From UBA3855 sp964472035 (lineage in GTDB: Bacteria; Bacillota; Clostridia; Oscillospirales; Ruminococcaceae): a stretch of 64,000 bases of DNA. The stretch spans positions 8,422 through 72,421 of the forward strand of contig CAYYIT010000004.1 of the NCBI GenBank assembly GCA_964472035.1, given 5' to 3'. A model generated the notes under the pieces. That model saw only the letters and a program-made list of their open reading frames with translations, had not been told where the DNA came from and did no database searches. Below are positions 16,824 to 26,120 of this stretch, in pieces. Position numbers and translations under genes: made by a program. Positions within the stretch are counted from its first letter, which is position 1; every line of letters starts with the position of its first letter.

Positions 16824-17404
16824 CCACACTGCAGACCTTCGTCACCACACTGCTGGCGGCGATCCTGACGGACAACTACGTCCTCTCCCGCAGCATCGGC
16901 ATCTGCCCGTTCCTGGGCGTATCGAAAAAGCTCTCGTCGAGCCTTGGCATGGGTGCAGCTGTCATTTTCGTTATGGGCTGTGCCGCAGCCGTTACCTGGC
17001 CGATCTACCAGCTGCTCGTCCTGCTGCATCTGGAATACCTCGAAACGGTGGCCTTCATCCTGATCATCGCCCTCTTTGTGCAGCTCGTGGAGATCGCCAT
17101 GAAGAAGGTACTGCCGCCGCTCTACAAGGCGCTGGGCGTGTACCTGCCGCTGATCACCACCAACTGCGCCGTGCTTGGCGTGACCATCAACAACATCAAT
17201 GACGGCTACGGCTATGCCATGTCCGTCTGGAATGCAGTCTGCGTCGGCATCGGATTCACCGTGGCACTGATCATCTTCGCAGGCGTCCGCAGCAAGATCG
17301 ATGCCGCCGATATTCCGGAAACCTTCAAGGGGATCCCTGCTACGCTGGTAGCGGCTTCCATTGTATCCCTGAGCTTCAATGCCTTTTCCGGCATGATTTC
17401 ATAA
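16820..17404 (+). CDS. rnfA: Rnf complex subunit A (membrane)
   Basis: 194 aa, six membrane segments. It holds the conserved NYVLSRSIGICPFLGVSKK and TTNCAVLGVTINN, including the cysteines that bind the membrane Fe-S cluster with RnfE. The ATG overlaps the rnfE stop (ATGA), a sign of translational coupling. Confidence 0.95.
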   Translation: MTTLQTFVTTLLAAILTDNYVLSRSIGICPFLGVSKKLSSSLGMGAAVIFVMGCAAAVTWPIYQLLVLLHLEYLETVAFILIIALFVQLVEIAMKKVLPPLYKALGVYLPLITTNCAVLGVTINNINDGYGYAMSVWNAVCVGIGFTVALIIFAGVRSKIDAADIPETFKGIPATLVAASIVSLSFNAFSGMIS

Positions 17405-17414
17405 GGAGGCTGCC

Positions 17415-18197
17415 ATGCATATTCTGATCCCCATTCTACTCTTTGCCGGCATCGGACTGCTCGCAGGCGTTCTCCTGACGGCTGCCTCTGCGTTCTTTGC
17501 GGTGGAAACCGATCCCCGCACCCAGCAGATCACCGAAGCGCTCCCCGGCGCCAACTGCGGCGGCTGCGGATTTGCCGGCTGCGCCGATTATGCCGACGCC
17601 ATCGTGCAGGGCAGAGCCGCCCCGAATCTCTGCAAGCTCGGCGGTACGGAAGCTGCCGCTAAGATCGGCGAAGTCCTCGGAACCGCCGTGGAAGCGGCAG
17701 AACCCGAGGTCATGACCCTCCACTGCAGCGGCGACTGCAATGCCGCAAAGCGGCTCTACGATTATAGTGGAACGCCCACCTGCGCCGCTGCCAACACCTA
17801 CTACGGCGGAACCGGCGTTTGCAGCTATGGCTGCCTCGGCTTCGGCGACTGCATCGCGGTCTGCGAAGAGAACGCCATCTGCATCAAGGACGGCATCGCC
17901 CACATCATCGAGGAACGCTGCCTTGCCTGCGGCAAATGCGCCAAGGCCTGTCCCAACGGCCTGCTCCGGCTGCGTCCGAAGCAGAATCCCGTCATTGCCG
18001 CCTGCTCCTCCAAGGACAACGGCAAGCTGACCAAGGCCGCCTGCTCCAACGGCTGCATCGGCTGCAAGATCTGCGAGAAAAAATGTCCCAGCGGTGCAAT
18101 CTCTGTTCAGGATTTCCACGCGGTCATTGATTACAGCAAATGCACCGGCTGCGGCATCTGCGCGCAGAGTTGTCCGGTCAAGGTCATCCATCACTGA
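17415..18197 (+). CDS. rnfB: Rnf complex subunit B (ferredoxin-like, Fe-S)
   Basis: 260 aa. An N-terminal membrane helix is followed by the Fe-S motif GANCGGCGFAGCADYA, an intermediate Cys-rich segment, then 4Fe-4S motifs CLACGKCAKACP, CIGCKICEKKCP and CTGCGICAQSCP. RnfB accepts electrons from reduced ferredoxin. It is the last gene in the operon and is followed by a strong terminator. Confidence 0.95.
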   Translation: MHILIPILLFAGIGLLAGVLLTAASAFFAVETDPRTQQITEALPGANCGGCGFAGCADYADAIVQGRAAPNLCKLGGTEAAAKIGEVLGTAVEAAEPEVMTLHCSGDCNAAKRLYDYSGTPTCAAANTYYGGTGVCSYGCLGFGDCIAVCEENAICIKDGIAHIIEERCLACGKCAKACPNGLLRLRPKQNPVIAACSSKDNGKLTKAACSNGCIGCKICEKKCPSGAISVQDFHAVIDYSKCTGCGICAQSCPVKVIHH

Positions 18198-18201
18198 GTG
18201 T

Positions 18202-18235
18202 TCGCCCCTCCGGCAAAGGCGGGGCGAATTTTTCT
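18202..18235 (+). terminator. Terminator of the rnf operon
   Basis: TTCGCCCC pairs with GGGGCGAA around a 12-base loop, followed by TTTTTC, starting five bases after the rnfB stop. Confidence 0.85.
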
Positions 18236-18287
18236 TTTGTTCACATCGCATTCATCATTTAGACATTTATAGCGCTGAATTCCATGT

Positions 18288-18293
18288 TATAAT
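18288..18293 (+). promoter_or_regulatory. Possible -10 element upstream of the gene at 18371
   Basis: A consensus TATAAT lies about 80 bases before the gene. The -35 is unclear; TTTATA 16 bases upstream is the nearest candidate. A GGATCC-loop-GGATCC hairpin follows at 18317-18337. Confidence 0.4.
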
Positions 18294-18370
18294 GATTGTG
18301 TTTATACCAAAGAGAAGGATCCCTGTCCGCGGATCCCATGCATGCCATTCAAATGTGGAGGAATTTTGAA

Positions 18371-19828
18371 ATGCTGAAAAAGAATAAAATGGAACTGACG
18401 GATTTTCCCCGTCTTATCAAGTCCACCTCTCCGGAGGAGGCGGCGGCTGAAATGGCGGCGCTGCGCAAGCCTGACAAGAGCTGGATCGGTCAGACGCCCC
18501 TGCAGTGCAGCTACAATGACCTGAAGCTCGATCCCAATCAGAACCGCTACGTCATCGAACACGACGGCGTTCCGTTTGAGACGCTGTTTCTTCCGCAGAA
18601 ATCTAAAAAACTGTATGTTATGTTTTCGGGCGGCGGTACCACTACCAGCAGAAGATACCCCTTGCTTTTGCGCTGGAAATACAAAAATTATCTGAACGGA
18701 AATGTCCTGTGTATTGACGACCCCATGTATCATTACCATCCTGAATTCACGCCTGTCATGTGGTACTATGGCACCAAGGAGAAATCCTATCTGCACCTTC
18801 TGATGGATATCGTCAAGAAAGTGATGTCACAGCTTTCTGTTGACGCCCAGGATGTCACCTTCATCGGAAGCTCCGGCGGCGGCTATTGTTCGCTTTATGC
18901 AGCCAATTTACTTGACCATTCCTCAGCAATTGCCATGAATCCGCAAATTGTATTAAAGGATTGGCAGGCGCCTCTTGTTCCCGATCATTTTAAAAAAATG
19001 GGAATTGACCTCGCGGAAGAGGATACATTTGGAAGAAACCGCATCAAGCTGACCAATAATAACAGTCATTTTTTTATTGTCATGAATGTCAATTCTCCCA
19101 AGGAGTATCGTCTGCAGTTTACTCCGTTTTTTGAATTACACAACATCACCCCCAAATTCGGAATCTCCCAGAAAAACAATATCATCACATGGCTTCATGC
19201 TACAGATTATACGCAGCCGCATTCTGCAATTCCTGAAAAGATGGGAATTACGCTTGCCGATTATCTGCTGCGTCAATCCAGAAGTGGTGCTGATCTCAAT
19301 GATATTACTAATATCAGTCTGCTTGCCAATGAGATCATGTATGAAAAATATGATCTTCGTACACATGTGGAGGAAACCAGAAGCGAAATCAACACCCTCT
19401 ACAAATTCTTCATCCACAGCATCTCCCGCACCATTGAAGAGATCCTTTACCGCAAGATCCCGATGCAGGCATCCGAACCGGTACGCAAACTGCTGGATTA
19501 TAAATTCGAAATCAGCAAGGCCGTCGTTGAAAACCGCAACATTGGTTATTTCATCGGCGAGCAGCGCAAATTCCGCTACAATATTTTCTACCATAAGGGC
19601 AATTTCTACTTCCGCCTGAAATTCGGTGAATTTTCCAAGCATTTCAAGCAGCCGGAGGCTGTGACGAACTATCTCGACAGCATCCGCAAAACGCAGATCA
19701 CCAACTGGTATATCGAAGGTCAGGACACCCTCGTAACAAGCCTGATCATCCAGCCGGAAACTGCCGAACAGCAGATCGCCGATTTCGTCGATCTGACACT
19801 CTCCATTCTCAAAGAACACCTTGCATAA
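18371..19828 (+). CDS. Alpha/beta-hydrolase-like protein of unknown function
   Basis: 485 aa from the ATG at 18371, with GTGGAGG upstream. The central part contains VTFIGSSGGGYCSLYAANLL, a nucleophile-elbow-like GxSxGG motif, and an upstream segment KLYVMFSGGGTTTSRRYP compatible with an oxyanion-hole loop. The C-terminal ~170 residues (after EETRSEINTLYKFF) look like a separate alpha/beta domain. No signal peptide or membrane segment is visible, so it is probably cytoplasmic. Polysaccharide-linked esterases and Asp2-like proteins have comparable elbows, but no specific family is claimed. The gene stands alone between two terminators. Confidence 0.6.
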   Translation: MLKKNKMELTDFPRLIKSTSPEEAAAEMAALRKPDKSWIGQTPLQCSYNDLKLDPNQNRYVIEHDGVPFETLFLPQKSKKLYVMFSGGGTTTSRRYPLLLRWKYKNYLNGNVLCIDDPMYHYHPEFTPVMWYYGTKEKSYLHLLMDIVKKVMSQLSVDAQDVTFIGSSGGGYCSLYAANLLDHSSAIAMNPQIVLKDWQAPLVPDHFKKMGIDLAEEDTFGRNRIKLTNNNSHFFIVMNVNSPKEYRLQFTPFFELHNITPKFGISQKNNIITWLHATDYTQPHSAIPEKMGITLADYLLRQSRSGADLNDITNISLLANEIMYEKYDLRTHVEETRSEINTLYKFFIHSISRTIEEILYRKIPMQASEPVRKLLDYKFEISKAVVENRNIGYFIGEQRKFRYNIFYHKGNFYFRLKFGEFSKHFKQPEAVTNYLDSIRKTQITNWYIEGQDTLVTSLIIQPETAEQQIADFVDLTLSILKEHLA

Positions 19829-19832
19829 CCAA

Positions 19833-19866
19833 CAGAACGGCCTCCCCATCTGGGGAGGCCGTTCTG
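19833..19866. terminator. Hairpin between convergent genes
   Basis: A near-perfect 16-bp stem (CAGAACGGCCTCCCC with its complement) and tiny loop sits between the plus-strand gene ending at 19828 and the minus-strand gene ending at 19895. There is no T run, but the stability and position suit a bidirectional terminator. Confidence 0.6.
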
Positions 19867-19894
19867 CGAAAGGTAGGTGTCCTATATGAACAAC

Positions 19895-22121
19895 TCAAAT
19901 AAGCAATTCCTGCAATGAAAGCTTGCGAACAAGCGCACGCTTGAGCAGTGCGAGGTCAAATACATCTACTGCACCGTCCCTTGTCAGGTCGGAATTCTGC
20001 GCCTGCTGTATGGAAAGCGGATCCAGACCCATCAGGTACTGCTGCAATGCGATGATATCCAGAATGCTGACAACGCCGTCACCATTGCTGTCACCGTAAG
20101 TGTAAACCGGCTCCTCGGGTTCCGTCGGATCGGCAGGCGCCTCGGTAGGCTCCGTTGTCTCCGGCTCGGTCTCCGTTGTTTCTTCGGTGATTTCCGTAGT
20201 CGTTTCTGTGGTGGTTTCGGTCACTTCAGTGGTTTCCGTGGTCGTTTCTGTGGTGGTTTCGGTCACCTCAGTGGTTTCCGTGGTCGTTTCTGTGGTGGTT
20301 TCGGTCANNNNNNNNNNNNNNNNNNNNNNNNNNNNNNNNNNNNNNNNNNNNNNNNNNNNNNNNNNNNNNNNNNNNNNNNNNNNNNNNNNNNNNNNNNNNN
20401 NNNNNNNTGGTTTCCGTGGTCGTTTCTGTGGTGGTTTCGGTCACCTCAGTGGTTTCCGTGGTTGTTTCTGTGGTGGTTTCGGTCACTTCAGTGGTTTCCG
20501 TGGTCGTTTCTGTAGTGGTTTCGGTCACCTCAGTGGTTTCCGTGGTCGTTTCTGTGGTGGTTTCGGTCACCTCAGTGGTTTCCGCGGTCGTTTCTGTGGT
20601 GGTTTCGGTCACTTCAGTGGTTTCCGTGGTCGTTTCTGTGGTGGTTTCGGTCACTTCAGTGGTTTCCGTAGTCGTTTCTGTGGTGGTTTCAACAGGATCC
20701 GTTGCCACTTCCGTCACAGTTGTTTCTTCAGCAGTTGTAGGTTCTTCCGTCGTATCCTCACCTGCGATCGCATCGATATACTGCTGATATACCGTCAGAT
20801 CCAGAGAATACTCCGTCGCTGCGTAATTTGCATTCTTTGCAACATAATAGTAAAGCGTATCACCTTCGATCTGCAGACCATACAGATAGCCCAGTGCCTT
20901 CTGCTCTTCCGTCAGATTCATCAGCCAGACAACGATGCCGTTTTTCAGCGCCATGATGCTGTCCGGTGTGGTGTAATAGAGAACACTGCCGTGCATTGCG
21001 GGAACAATGTACGAATTGGTGTAATAGGTGCTGTAATTTCTGGAAACATACCAGCGGTCGTTCAGCGACATTACCTGCTCTGCATCCGCGGAGCCATCCT
21101 CCGGATAGAATGTGTACTTTGTAAACCAGCCGGTAGCCGATGCGGTCTCATCCTGCTTGATCGCAAGCCATGTACCGTCCTGATACGGTTCGATGCAGGC
21201 AATGGAACCATTCCAGAATGCATCCTCATAGCGTGTGGAATCGGGCATTTCTACTGCATTTGCGCCATTGATCAGCTCCCAGTCGGAAGACTCATGGCTT
21301 GCACTGTACATGGTATCATGGCTCAGCAGCAGATAATCATGCGTCAGCAGTCCCGGATGGGTCGCAAATATGTCATCCCAGGTCACATCCACATGGTACC
21401 ACGCGCCGTCGATCAGCAGCATATTCCATGCGTGATTGAGCGCAATGCTCTGCACCATCATGGAATCCACACCGACACGATGCAGCAGCAGACCATACAG
21501 CCACGCATAGCCCTCGCACACGCCCTTGTCACGCAGCAGCATGCCATAGGCAGTATGGCGCAGATTCGTCTCCGCTTCGGTTTCATATTCGTCGTGATCG
21601 TAATCAAATTTTTTGCTCATCCATTCGTGGAGATACAGTGCCTTTTCGGCATCGGACCATGCAGCATCCACACCGGAAACCGCAGCATCCATCTGTGCCA
21701 TCAGGGACGCATAGGTCTCCTCATACACATCATCTTCCACGAGATAATTCGGCGAAATCGCGATAACGCCGTTGCTCTGCAGCTGATAGGGCATGGCATT
21801 CTTTTCTGTCAGAATACCGACATCCCAACCGGCTACAACACTTCTGAAAATACAGCCGAGATAAGTTGCCTCATCGGCTGCGATCGTTGGCATGCTTCCG
21901 CCACGCAAAGAAATGGTACTTGAATGACTTTCCAGTCCGTCGTAGATCCTCTGGGCGATCTTCTGGGTCTCTTCTTCCGTAAAGGTTCCCACCGCGCCGA
22001 GGATCGAAAAATCGGGCTGCTCATCAGCAAATGTCTTTACTGGCAGAAGCAGGCACTGCATCATGATCATGCAAAAAGCAATCATGACCGCATAGATTCT
22101 ATGTCTCTGTTTTGTCATCAT
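19895..22121 (-). CDS. Secreted transglutaminase-like protein with Thr/Glu-rich repeat linker and dockerin (interrupted by an assembly gap)
   Basis: The reading frame is split by 100 Ns (20308-20407), whose length is not a multiple of three, so the two halves appear in different frames; biologically it is almost surely one gene. The start is placed at one of four consecutive ATGs, a few bases after GAGGAGG. A signal peptide (YAVMIAFCMIMMQCLLL) is followed by a transglutaminase-like core with Cys in DKGVCEGYAWLYG, His in ALNHAWNMLLIDG and Asp in WYHVDVTWDD. A linker of VTETTTETTTETTE units follows, then a dockerin: DSNGDGVVSILDI and DLTRDGAVDVFDL are the paired calcium-binding loops. The dockerin suggests docking onto a cell-surface scaffoldin; the transglutaminase-like domain may be a protease or crosslinker. 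Confidence 0.82.
20173..20690. repeat. 42-bp tandem coding repeat
   Basis: A 42-base unit encodes the 14-residue motif VTETTTETTTETTE and recurs on both sides of the N gap, with only scattered single-base differences between copies. At least eight copies are visible. Repeats like this collapse in short-read assembly, which explains the gap. Confidence 0.9.
20308..20407. other. Assembly gap of 100 Ns
   Basis: Exactly 100 N characters, the usual placeholder for a gap of unknown size. It falls inside the 42-bp repeat array, so the true repeat number and gene length are unknown. Confidence 0.99.
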
Positions 22122-22275
22122 CATCATGCCTCCTCTGCAATGTGTCATTCCCCTTAATACCATTGTATCACTGCGGCTAAGAAAAGTCAAGGATTTCGGA
22201 AAAAATCAACACTTTGTTTAACGGGCGGGTACGACTTTTGCGCATATTGCACAAATGAATGCGCTATAATACAAC

Positions 22276-22307
22276 AAGCCCCCTTCCGTCATCCGGAAAG
22301 GGGGCTT
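22276..22307 (-). terminator. Terminator hairpin after mscL
   Basis: AAGCCCCCTTCCG pairs with CCGGAAAGGGGGCTT around a four-base loop, about 20 bases after the mscL stop. The T run beyond it is weak. Confidence 0.6.
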
Positions 22308-22325
22308 AAAAATATACAGATGGGA

Positions 22326-22814
22326 TTATTCCTTGGGTTCTTCCACCGGCGGAAGTCCCTGCTGTGCGCGGAGGAGATCGCGGATCTCGGTCAGGAGCAG
22401 CTGATCCGTTGTGGGCTTCGGCGGCTCTGCCGGCTTTGCCTCTTCCTTGCGCTTGAAGGAATTGATGGTCTTGATGATAATGAACAGGCACAGTGCTGTC
22501 AGGAGGAAGGTAATGATATTCTGGATGAAGCTTCCGAAATTGATATAGGGCTTGTTACCCCACGGAATCGTCACACCCAGATTATTGAAGTTCACACCCA
22601 CCAGGATCATGCCGATCACAGGGGTGAAAATGTCCGCAACAAGGGAATTGACGATGGCCGTGAAGGCACCGCCGATGATCACGCCGACTGCCATATCCAG
22701 CACATTGCCGCGGGAGATGAACGCCTTGAATTCACCGACCAGGCTTCCGGCGCCCTTCACCTTCTTCATTGCAGCTTCCTTTGCTGCCTGTGCATTGCTT
22801 GTTTTGTTTTCCAT
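22326..22814 (-). CDS. mscL: Large-conductance mechanosensitive channel
   Basis: 162 aa. The N-terminal helix and first membrane segment (FKAFISRGNVLDMAVGVIIGGAFTAIVNSL) are the MscL signature, and the second membrane segment is IIKTINSFKRKEE preceded by a hydrophobic stretch. The protein has a slightly long N-terminal extension of about 25 residues and a C-terminal helix typical of the family. It opens under membrane tension to release solutes on osmotic downshock. It lies 18 bases downstream of the zinc-ribbon protein gene, so the two may be co-transcribed. Confidence 0.95.
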   Translation of the reverse strand: MENKTSNAQAAKEAAMKKVKGAGSLVGEFKAFISRGNVLDMAVGVIIGGAFTAIVNSLVADIFTPVIGMILVGVNFNNLGVTIPWGNKPYINFGSFIQNIITFLLTALCLFIIIKTINSFKRKEEAKPAEPPKPTTDQLLLTEIRDLLRAQQGLPPVEEPKE

Positions 22815-22832
22815 ATTTTGTTCCCTTCCTTA

Positions 22833-24548
22833 TTATGAATTCATCGTCATCGGAGGCTGCTGGTCGGGCCAGCTTGCTTCCAGAGGAAGATTGGGTTCCG
22901 CTTCCTTCTTACGATTCGGATTCTTCTGGAGCTCTGCAAGACGCTGCTGCATTGCATTCATTGCATCGATCGCGGATTCTTCATCCAGGATCGCCTGCGC
23001 AGCAGCTTCCACTGCCGGATCGTCCAGTGCAGCTTCCGGATCAACATTCTTATCCGCAGCCATCATGGAACGGCGGGACTTCTTCTTGCCCTCCATAGCA
23101 GCGAGCTTATCCTCCATCTGCTCGTCATCCAGCTCTTCTACAACGCGCACACCCACCATTCGCTGGGGCTTATTGCGGTTGTCATCGAAGAACTCATCCG
23201 GAGAGATCACCTTGATCGGCTTCTTCTCGGGCTTTGCAGCGGCCTTCTTATCCCCCTTTGCGGGCTTCGGTGCCTTCTTCGGCTTTTCGGGCTTTTCTGC
23301 CGGAGCATCCGCCGGCTTAGCCTGCGGCGCAGCAGCGGGCTTCTCCTCGCCCACGCTTGTGATCTCATTCGCAGACAGACTGATCGAGAAGGTCTGCGCA
23401 CTGGCAACCGTGCCGGTGCTCATGGTGTGCTGCTTGGGCTTGTCACTGAAGATCTGGTTGAGCAGCTCCGCCTCATTCGGCATATCTGCCGGAGGTGCTG
23501 GCGGTTCTGCATTTTCATCCTCATTCATCAGTGCTTCCGCGCTGACGGGCATTTCGGAATAGTAATCGGAGGTGCGCACCACATTCTCCTGAACGGGAGT
23601 CTGCGGTATCTCCTGAACGGGCGCTGCCGGAGGCGGTGCAGTCTGCACCGGAGCCTGCTGGGGCATCACGCCCTGCATCTGGGGCATACCCTGCTGGGGC
23701 ATCATTCCCTGCATCTGCGGCATGCCCTGCTGGGGCATCATACCCTGCATCTGCGGCATACCCTGCTGGGGCATCATTCCCTGCATCTGCGGCATACCAT
23801 AGGACTGCATCGGAACCATTGTATACATGGGATTTCCGTACGCATCATAGCCCACCATCTGGGGCATCATCTGTACATAGATCGGGGTGCCGTTCGGATC
23901 GTATCCCATAAACTGCGGCATACCCATCATGGGCTGCATGCCCATCATCTGCGGCTGCATGCCCATCATCTGGGGCTGCATGGGATTCTGCTGGGGATCC
24001 ATGCCCTCCTGCGGCGGTACCATACCCTGCATCTGGGGCATTCCCTGCTGGGGCATCATGCCCTGCATCTGCGGCATGCCCTGCTGGGGCATCATACCCT
24101 GCATCTGCGGCATGCCCTGCTGGGGCATCATACCCTGCATCTGCGGTATTCCCTGCTGGGGCATCATACCCTGCATCTGCGGCATACCCTGCTGGGGCAT
24201 CATGCCCTGCATCTGCGGCATGCCCTGCTGGGGCATCATACCCTGCATCTGCGGCATGCCCTGCTGGGGAGCCGCCTGCGGCGGTATGGGTTCCTGCGGT
24301 GCAGGAGCCGCCTGCTGCGGAACCGGTGCCGGCTCCGGAGGAGCGGGCTTCACGGGCATCTCCGCTTCAGTTTTCTGCGCTGCTTTTCTGGTCTTGGCAG
24401 CATATTCATCCGCCTTGGAAACGCCTGTTTCCGGGGACTTTGTGAAAAATCCGGGGGTCTTTGCGCCACCCTTCAGCTTGAATCCGCACATCACGCAGAA
24501 CGCAAGCTTGCTATCCACTATTTCTTCCTTACAATTCGGACATATCAC
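22833..24548 (-). CDS. Zinc-ribbon protein with Met/Gln/Pro-rich tandem repeats
   Basis: 571 aa if translation starts at the GTG at 24548 (MICPNCKEEIVDSK). That start is preferred because the upstream AGAAAGTCGGTGATC matches the complement of the 16S 3' tail at 13 of 15 positions, whereas an upstream TTG at 24584 has no such site. A CxxC...CxxC zinc ribbon occupies residues 3-22. Two arrays of a 12-residue MPQQGMPQMQGM unit follow (seven and four copies of PQMQG), separated by an MQPQMMGM-rich segment. The C-terminal third is Ala/Lys/Pro-rich then acidic with MDEEQ-type helices. No enzyme domain is visible. It could be a scaffold or condensate-forming protein; the function is unknown. Confidence 0.65.
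   Translation of the reverse strand: MICPNCKEEIVDSKLAFCVMCGFKLKGGAKTPGFFTKSPETGVSKADEYAAKTRKAAQKTEAEMPVKPAPPEPAPVPQQAAPAPQEPIPPQAAPQQGMPQMQGMMPQQGMPQMQGMMPQQGMPQMQGMMPQQGIPQMQGMMPQQGMPQMQGMMPQQGMPQMQGMMPQQGMPQMQGMVPPQEGMDPQQNPMQPQMMGMQPQMMGMQPMMGMPQFMGYDPNGTPIYVQMMPQMVGYDAYGNPMYTMVPMQSYGMPQMQGMMPQQGMPQMQGMMPQQGMPQMQGMMPQQGMPQMQGVMPQQAPVQTAPPPAAPVQEIPQTPVQENVVRTSDYYSEMPVSAEALMNEDENAEPPAPPADMPNEAELLNQIFSDKPKQHTMSTGTVASAQTFSISLSANEITSVGEEKPAAAPQAKPADAPAEKPEKPKKAPKPAKGDKKAAAKPEKKPIKVISPDEFFDDNRNKPQRMVGVRVVEELDDEQMEDKLAAMEGKKKSRRSMMAADKNVDPEAALDDPAVEAAAQAILDEESAIDAMNAMQQRLAELQKNPNRKKEAEPNLPLEASWPDQQPPMTMNS
23656..24267. repeat. 36-bp coding repeats in two blocks
   Basis: A 36-base unit encoding MPQQGMPQMQGM is repeated about seven times at 24022-24267 and four times at 23656-23795. 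Synonymous variants occur between copies, so the arrays are not perfectly identical. Confidence 0.85.
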
Positions 24549-24612
24549 GTTGATCACCGACTTTCTATGTTCAATAATACCCAAATGATCCGATTCTCAT
24601 CGTTACCTATCC

Positions 24613-24641
24613 ATTATAGCACATTCCGAAACAAATAGCAA
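24613..24641 (-). promoter_or_regulatory. Promoter of the zinc-ribbon protein gene
   Basis: Minus-strand TTGCTA and TATAAT are 17 bases apart, with an extended TGC before the -10. The 16 bases CGGAATGTGCTATAAT are identical in the promoter at 50263-50291. Confidence 0.8.
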
Positions 24642-24705
24642 GATTTTTCCTGTTTTTGTACATCCACGTTACAAAAGCGCCTCCTCAATTGTGCAGTATG
24701 CACAA

Positions 24706-25800
24706 TCACTCAACAGATTCCGCAGTTACCGCCTCCGTGGGAGCTTCTGTCGCGGATTCTGCCGGATCGGAGGTAAGCTCCACAGTCAGACCGGTATCCA
24801 CAGTGACAATGAAGCCATCGGCGTTATTGCCCTGCACGGTATATTCCAGCTCTGCCGGAACGGGAACCATCGTGGAATCAAAGGAGGTATCCACCGGCAC
24901 ATAGTACAGCTCGTAGGATCTGCCGTCGTAATCCTGGATATACAGATGTTCGCCCTCGTAGGTATAGTCCTTGAGCAGGATCATGTATTCCTCAAGGCAC
25001 AGGCCATTCTGGGTCATATAATAGGCATGGGGGGCGCCGACATAGCGATAATGCCACGGCTCGTACTGGATCTCGGTGATCGCCGTCTTGTTCTCCGGAT
25101 AGCGGAGGACGAAGCCGAACTTATAGCAATGCTCATTGATCCAGGAATAGATGCCGCTGCCGTCATAATCCACGTCACCCACAAGACTCAGATCGACGCT
25201 GTAGCCGGTCTGATGCTCGCTGAAGCCGGGCTTTGCCACGAGTGTGGAGGTCGTGGTGCCGTTTGCCGCAAGATCCGCATCGTACAGCTCCTGCTGGCGT
25301 TCTCTGGAGCGGTAGCCGCTCTGCACGATGATGTTATCATCAAAGGTCTGGAGGTAGAAGGCGTCGAACATTTCGATGAGCTTGTCCGCAGTTTCCTGCC
25401 GCACCATCAGCTCGCCGTCACGGACGGAAAAGCTGTGGCACTCAGCCGCGAGCTTCACCTCGTACAGGCTGACGATATCGCTGTCATCGTCTTTGTACTC
25501 CGTGCTGTTGTTGACCAGGATCAGGCTGCCGGTATGGATATCGGTGTTCTGGAACTCCTGGTTGGTGAAGATGACCTTGCCCTCTTCCACAGTTTCCGAC
25601 TCGGTCGTATCCTCCGTGGTCTGCTGGGTGGTGTAGGTCGTCGTCTGGTCGATCTTGCCGCTCTGGCGGACCGCATCGTACACAAAATAGCCGACACCGC
25701 CCGCAAGCATCAGGGACAGGATGATATCGAATGCGCGCTTGCCGCCGTCTTCTCTGCGGCGGTTCTGCTGCGGTTTCTTCTTTGTTTTCTGCTTACTCAT
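24706..25800 (-). CDS. D,D-/L,D-carboxypeptidase, VanY type (peptidase M15B), membrane anchored
   Basis: 364 aa. A basic N-terminus precedes one membrane helix at about residues 25-43 (AFDIILSLMLAGGVGYFVY). The Thr/Glu-rich stalk leads to an M15B domain: SGYRSRERQQELYD, SEHQTGYSVDLSL (zinc ligand His and Asp) and EPWHYRYVG (third ligand His). These enzymes trim the terminal D-Ala from peptidoglycan stems. No VanA/VanX genes are nearby, so a housekeeping cell wall role is more likely than vancomycin resistance. The last ~30 residues are acidic and low complexity. Confidence 0.9.
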   Translation of the reverse strand: MSKQKTKKKPQQNRRREDGGKRAFDIILSLMLAGGVGYFVYDAVRQSGKIDQTTTYTTQQTTEDTTESETVEEGKVIFTNQEFQNTDIHTGSLILVNNSTEYKDDDSDIVSLYEVKLAAECHSFSVRDGELMVRQETADKLIEMFDAFYLQTFDDNIIVQSGYRSRERQQELYDADLAANGTTTSTLVAKPGFSEHQTGYSVDLSLVGDVDYDGSGIYSWINEHCYKFGFVLRYPENKTAITEIQYEPWHYRYVGAPHAYYMTQNGLCLEEYMILLKDYTYEGEHLYIQDYDGRSYELYYVPVDTSFDSTMVPVPAELEYTVQGNNADGFIVTVDTGLTVELTSDPAESATEAPTEAVTAESVE

Positions 25801-25892
25801 AACATAGCACTCCGTTTCTTTCTTCGGTCAGAATCTCCCGTCGGACGTAGCGTCCGGCGCAAAATGATGTTCGCTGAAGCATATACATTCTT

Positions 25893-25898
25893 ATTATA
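25893..25898 (-). promoter_or_regulatory. Extended -10 upstream of the VanY-type gene
   Basis: TGTGGTATAAT on the minus strand is an extended -10; the -35 is poor. It lies about 95 bases before the gene. Confidence 0.5.
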
Positions 25899-26043
25899 CC
25901 ACATTTTCTCGCAGAATGGAAGAGTTTTTTTCATTTTTGCAGGAAAAGATACTGGTGCGCCAGCATTCCGGTCAAACCACACAGATTTAAAGTGCGTTTT
26001 TTGTGCAGCCCTATGAAGATTTAGCGATTATATGAAAAAATGC

Positions 26044-26071
26044 TTGTATTTTTTTGTTTTTTTGGTATAAT
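26044..26071 (+). promoter_or_regulatory. Promoter of the LRR-dockerin gene
   Basis: TTGTAT and TATAAT with a 16-base T-rich spacer, about 50 bases before the start codon. Confidence 0.7.
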
Positions 26072-26120
26072 TGATATAAGAAATCCACAACATTGTGGAA
26101 ACGTTGAAAGGGTGAAGCTT

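Noticed and set aside
20173..24267. CRISPR array in the repeat regions at 20.2-20.7 kb and 23.7-24.3 kb
   Set aside because: Both repeats are in-frame coding repeats without unique spacers, and no cas genes are present.
24706..25800. Vancomycin resistance role for the VanY-type peptidase
   Set aside because: No vanH/A/X or vanR/S genes are nearby; a housekeeping cell wall function is more likely.
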